A DNA stretch of 7,323 nt from Thermoplasmata archaeon (GTDB lineage Archaea > Thermoplasmatota > Thermoplasmata > Lutacidiplasmatales > UBA184), in the NCBI GenBank assembly GCA_030043865.1, contig JASHWZ010000162.1, positions 1 to 7,323 on the forward strand, written 5' to 3'. Shown here piece after piece: positions 1 to 5,960 of the stretch. Below the pieces are notes generated by a model. It saw only the letters and a list, made by a program, of their open reading frames with translations. It had not been told where the DNA came from and searched no databases. Positions within the stretch are counted from its first letter, which is position 1; each line of letters starts with the position of its first letter. A program made the position numbers and the translations under genes.

Positions 1-530
1 TCCCACATCCGCGCGAACGCGAGGTAGCTGCCCTGCGCGGTCTCGGGCCGGAGGTACGCCCGCTCCTTGCCGGTGACCCCGAAGTCGACCCCGAACATCA
101 TGTTGAACGCGCGGGGGACGCTCAGCGCCTTCGAGCCGCAGTTCGGACACCGAAGCCCGCGGGCGTTCACGACCTCGGCGATCTCGGTCGGGGAAAGACC
201 ATCGACCCCTTCGGGCCGGACCTTCTCCAAGATCGTGTCGGCGCGGAAGACCGAGTGGCACTGCTCGCAGGTGATCTCGGGGTCCGTGAAGTTCTCGAGG
301 TGACCGGACGCGCGGACGACCGCCTCGGGCAGGAGCTCGGCCGGTTCGATCAGGTGGTAGTCGTGCGACAGCCCGAGGAACCAGGCGGTCCACGCCTCCT
401 CCACGCGGCGCTTGAGCGCGGTCCCGAGCGGGCCGTAGTCGTAGAGGCCCTGGGCCCCGCCGTAGATCTCCGCGGACGGCCAGAGGACGCCGCGCCGACG
501 GAGCAGGGCGAACAGCTCGTCGTACTTCAT
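1..530 (-). CDS. glyS: Glycyl-tRNA synthetase, N-terminal part (runs off left edge)
   Basis: This is the first 176 codons of a class II glycyl-tRNA synthetase, which charges tRNA-Gly with glycine in the cytoplasm. The reverse-strand translation begins MKYDELFALLRRRGVLWPSA. It carries the family signatures YDYGPLG (residues 30-36), GHLENF (76-81), a CxxC pair at 88/91 and another at 128/131 that probably form the zinc-binding insertion of the archaeal/eukaryotic type, and the class II motif RPETAQG (161-167). The rest of the catalytic core and the anticodon-binding domain lie beyond base 1. The ATG at 530-528 overlaps the TGA stop of the upstream amidohydrolase by four bases (ATGA), and a GGAG lies 11 bases ahead of it (545-542), so translational coupling is likely. 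The family assignment is secure; the gene is incomplete only because the window ends. Confidence 0.96.
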   Translation of the reverse strand, partial: MKYDELFALLRRRGVLWPSAEIYGGAQGLYDYGPLGTALKRRVEEAWTAWFLGLSHDYHLIEPAELLPEAVVRASGHLENFTDPEITCEQCHSVFRADTILEKVRPEGVDGLSPTEIAEVVNARGLRCPNCGSKALSVPRAFNMMFGVDFGVTGKERAYLRPETAQGSYLAFARMW

Positions 531-1618
531 CGGACCCGGCGCTCCGCCGGCCGGGGCGCCACCGGAACGATAAGATGTTCGGTCGTACGGGTCACGACCT
601 GGTACGCCGGGTCCTCCGGCGGCAGCCGGAGCACGAGCGGCGGTACCGGCATCCCCGGTCCGACGCGCGCGGCCCCGGGCAGCCGGAGCCACCGCCACGG
701 CTCGACCAGCGCCGAGCGGGCGAGGAAGGCGGCGGAGACGGGGCGGTGCCGGAGCCGCGAGCCGACGTAGGCGAACTCGAGCTCTCGCCAGATCGACGGC
801 GCGTGGAACATCGCATTGTCGGTGCCGAGGAGCACCGTGAGGCCGAGGCGCTCCATGCTCTCGAGGTCCGGCTGCCGACCGAACAGGGCGTTCGAGCGAG
901 GGCAGACCGCGACCGCGACCCGAGCGTCCCGGACGACCTCGAGGTCGGACCGGCGGGCCTTCGCGAGGTGGACCAGGAGGTCGGGCCGGGGCTCGAGGTA
1001 CGACTCCGGCGGCTCGCGCCGCGCCTCGCTCGCGTGGAGCCCGTAGCGCTTACCACGGGCGCGGCACGCCCGCGCCACGACCGTCCGCGTCGCGAGCGAC
1101 TCCTCGAGGGCGCTCGATAACCCGACGCCGTCCGCGACCCGCAGGAGTTCTGCGAGCTCCCGGCGGTCGATCGGACGTCGGAGGGGCCGGCCCAGGACCA
1201 CCGCACGGATCGCCGTCCCGCGCGCCGCTCGCTGGAAGAGACGGACGCCCTCGACCCCCTCCTCTCGGAAATCCACGACCGCCGCGATCCCGTCGCGCGC
1301 CATTCGTCGGAACGCGCCCTGGAGCGCTCGGAGCTTGGCCTCCGCGGAGGCGGCCGCGAGCAGTCGGAACTTGTAGCCATGCGGGGGACGGACGAGCCGG
1401 GCCACCGGGCCCGGCGGGGGCTCGCGCACCGAGAGGGCGTCCCCGAGATGGGTGTGGCTGTTCACCGGCGCCGGGACCACGATGCCGCGGACCTTGCGCT
1501 CGCGTCCGCGACTCGAGTCGGTGCCCAGCGACCCGGTCTCGACCACCGAGCCACCCCGGAACCGAACGTACGCCCGTCGGGGCCCGTCGGCGTCCAGGAT
1601 CGCCCCCTCGACGAGCAT
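527..1618 (-). CDS. Metal-dependent amidohydrolase of the cytosine deaminase/chlorohydrolase type
   Basis: This 363-residue protein has the layout of a cytosolic amidohydrolase (TIM-barrel deaminase/hydrolase superfamily). A short N-terminal beta-sandwich segment leads into NSHTHLGD, with metal-ligand histidines 55 and 57. Further probable ligands are His195 (GLHASE), His217 (HLAKA) and Asp267 (GTDNAM). CPRSN at 239-243 is typical of the deaminase branch. The usual relatives deaminate or hydrolyse rings such as cytosine, adenosine-type nucleosides or S-adenosylhomocysteine. Nothing visible here fixes the substrate, so I leave it unnamed. The start is the ATG at 1618, about 31 bases downstream of a TTAAGCG box on the same strand. 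The gene comes first in an apparent two-gene unit and overlaps the glyS start by four bases. The family call is firm; the reaction is unknown. Confidence 0.88.
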   Translation of the reverse strand: MLVEGAILDADGPRRAYVRFRGGSVVETGSLGTDSSRGRERKVRGIVVPAPVNSHTHLGDALSVREPPPGPVARLVRPPHGYKFRLLAAASAEAKLRALQGAFRRMARDGIAAVVDFREEGVEGVRLFQRAARGTAIRAVVLGRPLRRPIDRRELAELLRVADGVGLSSALEESLATRTVVARACRARGKRYGLHASEARREPPESYLEPRPDLLVHLAKARRSDLEVVRDARVAVAVCPRSNALFGRQPDLESMERLGLTVLLGTDNAMFHAPSIWRELEFAYVGSRLRHRPVSAAFLARSALVEPWRWLRLPGAARVGPGMPVPPLVLRLPPEDPAYQVVTRTTEHLIVPVAPRPAERRVR

Positions 1619-1643
1619 CGCGCTCGCGCCGGAGGGGCCGGAC

Positions 1644-1652
1644 CGCTTAAGG
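1644..1652 (-). promoter_or_regulatory. Putative TATA-like core promoter of the amidohydrolase-glyS unit
   Basis: Read on the minus strand this is CCTTAAGCG, one of the few A/T-containing spots in the divergent spacer 1619-1713. The T of TAAG lies about 31 bases before the ATG at 1618. That suits an archaeal TATA box if the transcript has a leader of only a few bases. No Shine-Dalgarno sequence was seen before this start. The call rests on position and on similarity to the boxes before the kinase and purQ genes. Confidence 0.4.
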
Positions 1653-1674
1653 CCGAGCCGAGGGCGCCCCGAAG

Positions 1675-1684
1675 CGCTAAGCGC
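1675..1684 (+). promoter_or_regulatory. Putative TATA-like core promoter of the kinase-moeA unit
   Basis: The sequence CGCTAAGCGC lies about 36 bases before the ATG of the PfkB-type kinase. It shares the seven bases TAAGCGC with the box ahead of purQ. An initiation site roughly 26 bases downstream would leave a leader of about ten bases without a Shine-Dalgarno site. The nearby CTTAAG at 1646-1651 is palindromic and could also act on this strand, but it sits farther away. This is an inferred promoter. Confidence 0.35.
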
Positions 1685-1713
1685 GCCGACCCCTCTCGCC
1701 GCCCTCCGTACCG

Positions 1714-2589
1714 ATGCGCGACCCGATCGCGGACCGACCTCGAGACCTGCTCGTCTCCGGCCACATCAACGTCGACCGGTTCCTCCACCTGCCGCGGTTC
1801 CCGGCCGACGACCGAACGGTTCCGGTCGAGGCGCACCGGGTGGAGCTCGGTGGCACGGCGGCGAACATCGCGCTCACCGCCGCACGGTACGGCGTGGCCA
1901 CGGGCCTGGCCGCGCGGGTCGGCGAGGACTTCCCGTCGGCGTTCTGGTCGGCGCTTCGGCGAGCGCACCTCGACCTGCGGGGGGTCGAGCGGGTGCGGGG
2001 GTCGCCGACGCCCACGGCGTACATCCTCGAGGACGCCCGCTCCCGCCAACGCACGTTGATGGACCAGGGCCCGATGGGCGACGGCGCGTCCGACCGAGTG
2101 AGATTCCCCTGGCTCGGTGAGTACTCATGGCTCCACTTGACGACGGGCCCGCCCGACCGCCAGCTCTCGCTCCTCGGAGAAGCGGCCGCGAAGGGCGTGC
2201 GCGCGGCGGCGGACCCCGCCCAGGAAGTACGGTACCGGTGGGACCGGGGCCGCCTGCGGCGACTCCTCGCCGGATGCGAGATCCTGTTCGGCAACCGGGC
2301 CGAAATCGACCACATCACCCGGACCCTCGGGGGGCGGACCCCCGCGGACCTCGTTCGGTGGGTCCCGCTCGTCGTGCGCACCGAGGGCCGCGCGGGAACG
2401 ACCGCATGGGAACGGAGCGGGACGGTGCACGTCGACGGCCACGCGCCCCGGCGGGTCCGGACCGTCGTGGGTGCGGGCGACGCGCTTCGGGGCGGGTTCT
2501 ATGCGGGGTGGTTCGAGGGCGAGGAGCTTCCCGGGTGCCTGCGCGCCGGGAACCGGGCGGCGGCTCGGTGGCTCGAGGGCGAGCGGTAG
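1714..2589 (+). CDS. PfkB-family carbohydrate/nucleoside kinase
   Basis: This 291-residue ribokinase-like kinase should transfer phosphate from ATP to a hydroxyl group of a sugar or nucleoside in the cytoplasm. The N-terminal strand DLLVSGHINVD (11-21), with Asp21 near the substrate site, and the GGTAANIAL segment (46-54) match the first PfkB signature. VVGAGDALRGGFYAG (251-265) matches the second, with the GAGD anion hole and probable catalytic base Asp256. The usual phenylalanine after GAGDA is leucine here. Length is typical for the family. The substrate cannot be told from the sequence; archaeal relatives act on ribose-type sugars, fructose phosphates or nucleosides. ATG at 1714 is the first reasonable start behind a TATA-like box. 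moeA follows after 12 bases, so the two are probably co-transcribed, although no shared pathway is obvious. Confidence 0.88.
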   Translation: MRDPIADRPRDLLVSGHINVDRFLHLPRFPADDRTVPVEAHRVELGGTAANIALTAARYGVATGLAARVGEDFPSAFWSALRRAHLDLRGVERVRGSPTPTAYILEDARSRQRTLMDQGPMGDGASDRVRFPWLGEYSWLHLTTGPPDRQLSLLGEAAAKGVRAAADPAQEVRYRWDRGRLRRLLAGCEILFGNRAEIDHITRTLGGRTPADLVRWVPLVVRTEGRAGTTAWERSGTVHVDGHAPRRVRTVVGAGDALRGGFYAGWFEGEELPGCLRAGNRAAARWLEGER

Positions 2590-2594
2590 GGAGG
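2590..2594 (+). promoter_or_regulatory. Shine-Dalgarno site of moeA
   Basis: GGAGG begins directly after the TAG stop of the kinase gene and lies seven bases before the moeA ATG at 2602. It supports that start and shows that the internal gene of this unit uses ribosome-binding-site initiation. The genes that appear to begin transcripts here (kinase, amidohydrolase, purQ) lack such a site. Confidence 0.7.
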
Positions 2595-2601
2595 GCGGTC
2601 G

Positions 2602-3843
2602 ATGGAGATGCACGCGTTCGGCCGCCTCCTGCCGGTCGAGGCGGCGCGACGTCGCCTGCTCGCCGCGGCTCGTCCGATCGCGCGCACGGAACGGGTGAGG
2701 GTCGAGGCGGCGTTCGGTCGCGTCGCTGCGGTCACCTACCGGGCCCCCCGTCCCGTCCCGAGTTTCCCGCGGGCGACGTGGGACGGGTACGCCGTGCGGA
2801 CGGTGGACACCCGAGGCGCCCGCCGTCGCCGCCCGGTGGAGCTGCGGGTCGTCGGAGAGGTTTACGCGGAGGAGGCGTATCCCGGACACCTCGGCGCGGG
2901 CGAAGCGGTCGCGATCGCGACCGGCGGGGCGGTCCCGCGCGGCGCGGATGCGGTCGTGATCTTCGAAGAGGTGGAACGGTCCGGTGACCGGGTCCGGCTG
3001 TTCCACCCGGTGACCCCCGGCGAGCGGTACTCCCGGCCGGGGCACGATTTCCCTCGCGGCCAGCGGCTCGTGCGTCGGGACGAGGTGCTCACCGCGACCG
3101 CGCTCGGCACGCTCGCCGCGTGCGGCCTCCCGAGCGTCCGCGTCTACGCGCGGCCGGTCGTGACGATCCTGCCGAACGGCAACGAGTTGCTCGCGCCGGG
3201 GGACCGAGAGATTCCGGGACGCATTTTCGAGAGCAACAACGCGACCTTGTCGGCGGTGGTCGGCGCGGCGGGCGGGGTGGCTCGCCCGCTTCCTCCCCTG
3301 CCGGACGACCCCCGCCGGATCGAGTCGGCGATCCGACGCGCGCTGCGCTCGTCCGACCTCGTGCTCGCCACCGGCGGCAGCTCGGTCGGGGAGCGGGACC
3401 ACCTCCCCCGGATCCTGCCGCGCCTCGGGCGCCTCCTGTTCCACGGGATCGCGGTCCGCGCGGGAAAACCGACGCTCGCGGCCGACGTGCACGGCACGCT
3501 CGTGATCGGGATGCCGGGACATCCGACGTCGTGCCTCGTGAACATGTACTGGCTGGTCCTCCCCGTGCTCCACAAGCTCGGCCACCTCCCGGGACCGGGA
3601 TGGAGCGCGGGCACGGCGGTCCTCGGGAGCGACGCGGTCGCGCCGACGCCGGGCCTATCGACCGTGGTGCCGCTCGAGTTCCGGGACGGACGCGCCTTCA
3701 CGACGTTCCGAGGGTCGTCCGTGATCACGAGCCTTGCGGGGGCGACGGCGTTCGCGATGCTCCCGCCCGGCCGTCGCCGAGTCCCGGCGGGAACGCGCCT
3801 CACGGTCTACCGTCTCGACCCTCCGCTCGGTCCCGGCGGCTGA
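2602..3843 (+). CDS. moeA: Molybdopterin molybdotransferase MoeA
   Basis: MoeA inserts molybdate (or tungstate in many archaea) into molybdopterin-AMP, the last core step of molybdenum cofactor synthesis, in the cytoplasm. The 413 residues show the usual order. The N-terminal MoeA domain contains WDGYAV (60-65), ATGGAVPRGADAVV (106-119) and GHDFPRG (147-153). The MoCF-binding domain runs from about 183 to 320 with PNGNEL (191-196), GRIFESNNATL (206-216), TGGSSVGERDH (257-267), AGKPTLAA (287-294) and MPGHPTSCLVNMY (304-316). The C-terminal MoeA domain spans about 335-405. Several signature residues differ from the common bacterial forms: PNGNEL for STGDEL and PGHP for PGNP. No MoaB- or MobA-like gene lies beside it in the window. 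The start is supported by a Shine-Dalgarno GGAGG. The family call is firm; metal preference is unknown. Confidence 0.94.
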   Translation: MEMHAFGRLLPVEAARRRLLAAARPIARTERVRVEAAFGRVAAVTYRAPRPVPSFPRATWDGYAVRTVDTRGARRRRPVELRVVGEVYAEEAYPGHLGAGEAVAIATGGAVPRGADAVVIFEEVERSGDRVRLFHPVTPGERYSRPGHDFPRGQRLVRRDEVLTATALGTLAACGLPSVRVYARPVVTILPNGNELLAPGDREIPGRIFESNNATLSAVVGAAGGVARPLPPLPDDPRRIESAIRRALRSSDLVLATGGSSVGERDHLPRILPRLGRLLFHGIAVRAGKPTLAADVHGTLVIGMPGHPTSCLVNMYWLVLPVLHKLGHLPGPGWSAGTAVLGSDAVAPTPGLSTVVPLEFRDGRAFTTFRGSSVITSLAGATAFAMLPPGRRRVPAGTRLTVYRLDPPLGPGG

Positions 3844-3863
3844 TCGGCGCCCGCGGTCCGGGA

Positions 3864-3876
3864 ACGGTTAAGCGCC
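3864..3876 (+). promoter_or_regulatory. Putative core promoter of purQ, leaderless spacing
   Basis: The sequence ACGGTTAAGCGCC lies in the 51-base gap between moeA and purQ. Its TTAA core (3868-3871) is centred about 25 bases before the GTG at 3895, the distance at which an archaeal TATA box places transcription start on the start codon itself. There is no Shine-Dalgarno sequence between it and the GTG. It is the best-placed promoter candidate in the window and suggests purQ is transcribed separately from moeA. Confidence 0.5.
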
Positions 3877-3894
3877 GCGGCCCGATAGGCCGGC

Positions 3895-4725
3895 GTGGCG
3901 CGACGGGACCTGGACGTGGCGATCCTCTCCATCGAGGGGACGAACTGCGACGAGGAGCTGCGGGTCGCCCTCGCGGACCTCGGTGCACGCCCCGAGATCG
4001 TCTCGCTGAAGCAATTCGAGGGGCGAGGAGTGGGCCGCGACGAGCGCCGCGAGCTCGCCGACTACGGCGCGCTGTTCGTTCCCGGTGGCTTCTCGGCCGG
4101 CGACTACGTGCGCGCCGGAGCGATCCTCGCGGCCCGAGTGCGCGCCTCGCTCGGCGAACAGCTCGAAGCGTTCGTCCGTTCCGGCCGAGTGGTCGCCGGC
4201 ATCTGCAACGGGTTCCAGGTCGTCGTCGAGCTCGGGCTCCTCCCCGGTCGCCCGGGGGGTCGCCTCGGGCCGCCCGAAGCCGCCCTGCTCACCAACGACT
4301 CGGGCCACTTCGAGTGCCGCCCCACGTTCGTCGCCTGGCAGGGCGGCCGTTTCCCCGCGCTCAAGGGGACTCCGTCGGGGACCCGGTTCCTCTTCCCGTC
4401 CGCCCACGCGGAGGGCAAGCTCGTGCTGTCGGGGAACCCCGAAGAGCACCTCGCCCGCCTCGATGCGGCGGGCCAGGTGCTGTTCCGCTGGGTCGCGCCG
4501 GACGGGGGCCCGCCGGTCTATCCGTGGAACCCGAACGGTTCGCTCGACAACGTCGCCGGGCTCACGAACCCCGAGGGGAACGTGTTCGGCCTGATGCCGC
4601 ACCCCGAACGGTCGTACTTCCGCGCCCAGTCGCCGGACTGGACGCGGACCGGCGGCGCGGAAGGGTACGGCGACGGCCACCGGTTCCTCGACGCCGTCCT
4701 CTCCTACGCGGAGACCGCCGGCTAA
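3895..4725 (+). CDS. purQ: Phosphoribosylformylglycinamidine synthase subunit PurQ (glutaminase)
   Basis: PurQ hydrolyses glutamine and passes ammonia to PurL, which converts FGAR to FGAM in step four of purine synthesis, normally with PurS in the complex. The 276 residues form a class I glutamine amidotransferase domain. They include VAILSIEGTNCDEE near the start, FVPGGFSAGDYVRAG (61-75), the nucleophile Cys104 in GICNGFQ (102-108), and His236 and Glu238 in MPHPERS (234-240). NPNGS near 212 and the PHPER-S-F-R ending resemble the glutaminase domain of large single-chain FGAM synthases. The protein is also longer than the roughly 225-residue bacterial PurQ. The start is GTG, fixed by the conserved N-terminus and by the TATA-like box about 25 bases upstream. 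PurL and PurS are not in the window. The gene faces a methyltransferase gene whose reading frame intrudes into its 3' end. Confidence 0.95.
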   Translation: MARRDLDVAILSIEGTNCDEELRVALADLGARPEIVSLKQFEGRGVGRDERRELADYGALFVPGGFSAGDYVRAGAILAARVRASLGEQLEAFVRSGRVVAGICNGFQVVVELGLLPGRPGGRLGPPEAALLTNDSGHFECRPTFVAWQGGRFPALKGTPSGTRFLFPSAHAEGKLVLSGNPEEHLARLDAAGQVLFRWVAPDGGPPVYPWNPNGSLDNVAGLTNPEGNVFGLMPHPERSYFRAQSPDWTRTGGAEGYGDGHRFLDAVLSYAETAG

Positions 4726-5344
4726 GGCGCGCCGGGGGTCGAGCGAGCGCGAGCCGCCAGACACGAAGGGTCTCCCCCTCCATCGTACGGAGGGCCACGG
4801 TCGCGCAGGTCCCGCCCCGCGCCCGCCAGCGCTGCCGGATCGCCGTGAGTCGGCGGGTGTCCTGCCGCGAAGAGACGACGACGAACGCGGCAGCGGACGG
4901 GGCGAGATGCCGGGGCAGCGCCTCGAGGATCCGAGCGAGCGGGCGGCATCCGTCCGGGCCTCCATCGAGCGCGAGGTTCTCCCAACGGTCGGGGTCGCGT
5001 TCGGCCGGACGGGTCGGAAGGTACGGAGGATTCGCGAGCACGCGGTCGAACCGACCGAGCCCCGTCGCGAGGTCCGTGCGGACGACGTCGAGCGCGAGCT
5101 CCTCCGACCGCGCGAGCGCGCGCACGTGCCGGAGCGCGTATGGATTGAGGTCGGTCGCGACGACGCGGGCGCCCGCGCGCGCGGCCGCGAGCGCGGCGAG
5201 CCCGTTCCCGGTCCCGATCTCAAGCACTCGCCGTCCCGGAAGCACGGTGGCGAATGGGAGCAGCAGCATAGTGTCCTCTCGGGGAGGATAGACGGGGTCC
5301 GAACGGGTTCGGGTGGTGGCCGGAGCGGTGGGAGACTCGTTCAC
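4562..5344 (-). CDS. HemK2/Mtq2-like SAM-dependent protein methyltransferase (probable release-factor glutamine methylase)
   Basis: This is a class I SAM methyltransferase of the HemK/PrmC group. The archaeal short form, lacking the bacterial N-terminal domain, methylates the glutamine of the GGQ motif in release factor aRF1, usually with a Trm112 partner. The segment VYPPREDT (18-25), SAM motif LEIGTGNG (41-48), acidic ATDLN (63-67) and catalytic NPPY (105-108) support this. The start is GTG at 5344. Family homology appears to end near residue 200 (LRVWRLAL). As written, the frame continues for about 60 arginine-rich residues, antisense to the last 164 bases of purQ, to a stop at 4562. One extra base in the five-G run at 4734-4738 would instead give a TAG at 4724-4722 and a 207-residue protein. 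I suspect the shorter protein is the real one. Confidence 0.85.
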   Translation of the reverse strand: MNESPTAPATTRTRSDPVYPPREDTMLLLPFATVLPGRRVLEIGTGNGLAALAAARAGARVVATDLNPYALRHVRALARSEELALDVVRTDLATGLGRFDRVLANPPYLPTRPAERDPDRWENLALDGGPDGCRPLARILEALPRHLAPSAAAFVVVSSRQDTRRLTAIRQRWRARGGTCATVALRTMEGETLRVWRLALARPPARLSRRSPRRRGRRRGTGGRRRTLPRRRSASSPATGRGSTTVRGAASGRTRSPRGS

Positions 5345-5351
5345 GGAGATA

Positions 5352-5393
5352 CGCTCTTATTGCATCCGGGCCTAATCGAGAGCACTAACGGAG
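5352..5393. promoter_or_regulatory. Divergent promoter region between the methyltransferase and THEP1 genes
   Basis: The 58-base spacer 5345-5402 is noticeably richer in A/T than its surroundings. On the plus strand TCTTATTG (5355-5362) could be a TATA box giving a leader of about 19 bases that contains GGAG at 5390-5393, nine bases before the THEP1 ATG. Alternatively CTAATC (5372-5377) lies about 28 bases before that ATG. The same patch read on the minus strand (GATTAG) lies about 30 bases before the methyltransferase GTG. I cannot decide between separate boxes and a shared one. Confidence 0.35.
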
Positions 5394-5402
5394 TTATCGG
5401 CC

Positions 5403-5960
5403 ATGCCACGTCGCCTCTCTCCTCCGGTCAAGATCGGCATCACCGGCCTTCCCGGTTCCGGGAAGACCCAGACCCTCTTGCGGATCATCGAGCTCCTCGA
5501 GGAGGAGGGCGTCAAGGTCGGCGGGATGGTCACCGAGCCGATCGTCGAGAAGCAGCGGCGAGCGGGGTTCCAGATCACGAACTGGCTCACGAAGGAGCAC
5601 GAGGTGTTCGCGCACGAGTCGCTCAAGTCGCGCGTGCGCTCGGGGCGGTACGGCGTGAACCTCGCGGCGCTCGAGGGGGTGGGGACCCGCGCGCTCGCGG
5701 AGGCGCGGGAATCCGCGGACGTCATCGTCATCGACGAGGTCGGGAAGATGGAAGTCGAGAGCGAGGCGTTCACGAAGGCGGTCACGGAAACGCTCGACGC
5801 GAAGAAGTCGATCGTCATGACCCTCCACAAGAAATCCCGGAACCCCCTCCTCCAGGACATCCGTCGGAGGGACGAGCTACGCCTGCTCGAGGTGACGCCG
5901 ATCAACAAGAACCTGCTCGCGTTCAAGATCGTCCACCTCATCACCGGCCGATCCCACTGA
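5403..5960 (+). CDS. THEP1-type nucleoside-triphosphatase (NTPase_1 family)
   Basis: This 185-residue P-loop protein belongs to the THEP1 family, small archaeal and eukaryotic enzymes that hydrolyse NTPs to NDPs in vitro and whose cellular role is not established. It shows a Walker A motif GLPGSGKT (15-22), a family-typical strand GGMVTEPI (40-47) followed by GFQITNW (55-61), and a Walker B strand VIVIDEVGKME (107-117) with Asp111 and Glu112. A C-terminal half reading TLHKKSRNPLLQDI leads to the usual close. There is no signal peptide or membrane segment. ATG at 5403 follows a GGAG nine bases upstream. trm1 begins at or just before its stop codon, so both are probably on one transcript. The pairing with a tRNA-modification gene is the only functional hint. 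The family call is firm; function remains open. Confidence 0.9.
   Translation: MPRRLSPPVKIGITGLPGSGKTQTLLRIIELLEEEGVKVGGMVTEPIVEKQRRAGFQITNWLTKEHEVFAHESLKSRVRSGRYGVNLAALEGVGTRALAEARESADVIVIDEVGKMEVESEAFTKAVTETLDAKKSIVMTLHKKSRNPLLQDIRRRDELRLLEVTPINKNLLAFKIVHLITGRSH

Noticed and set aside
2125..3585. A 486-codon minus-strand open frame opposite the kinase and moeA
   Set aside because: The translation shows no recognisable motif and is compositionally a mirror of the GC-rich genes on the other strand.
3120..5291. A 723-codon plus-strand open frame across moeA, purQ and the methyltransferase
   Set aside because: It is out of frame with moeA and purQ, both of which have intact family motifs. Its translation is low-complexity arginine/proline/glycine sequence, the usual by-product of very high GC.
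4907..5956. The upstream part of the long open frame that ends as Trm1
   Set aside because: Only the portion from about 5957 resembles Trm1. The earlier part is antisense to the methyltransferase and out of frame with THEP1 and is not a real fusion domain.
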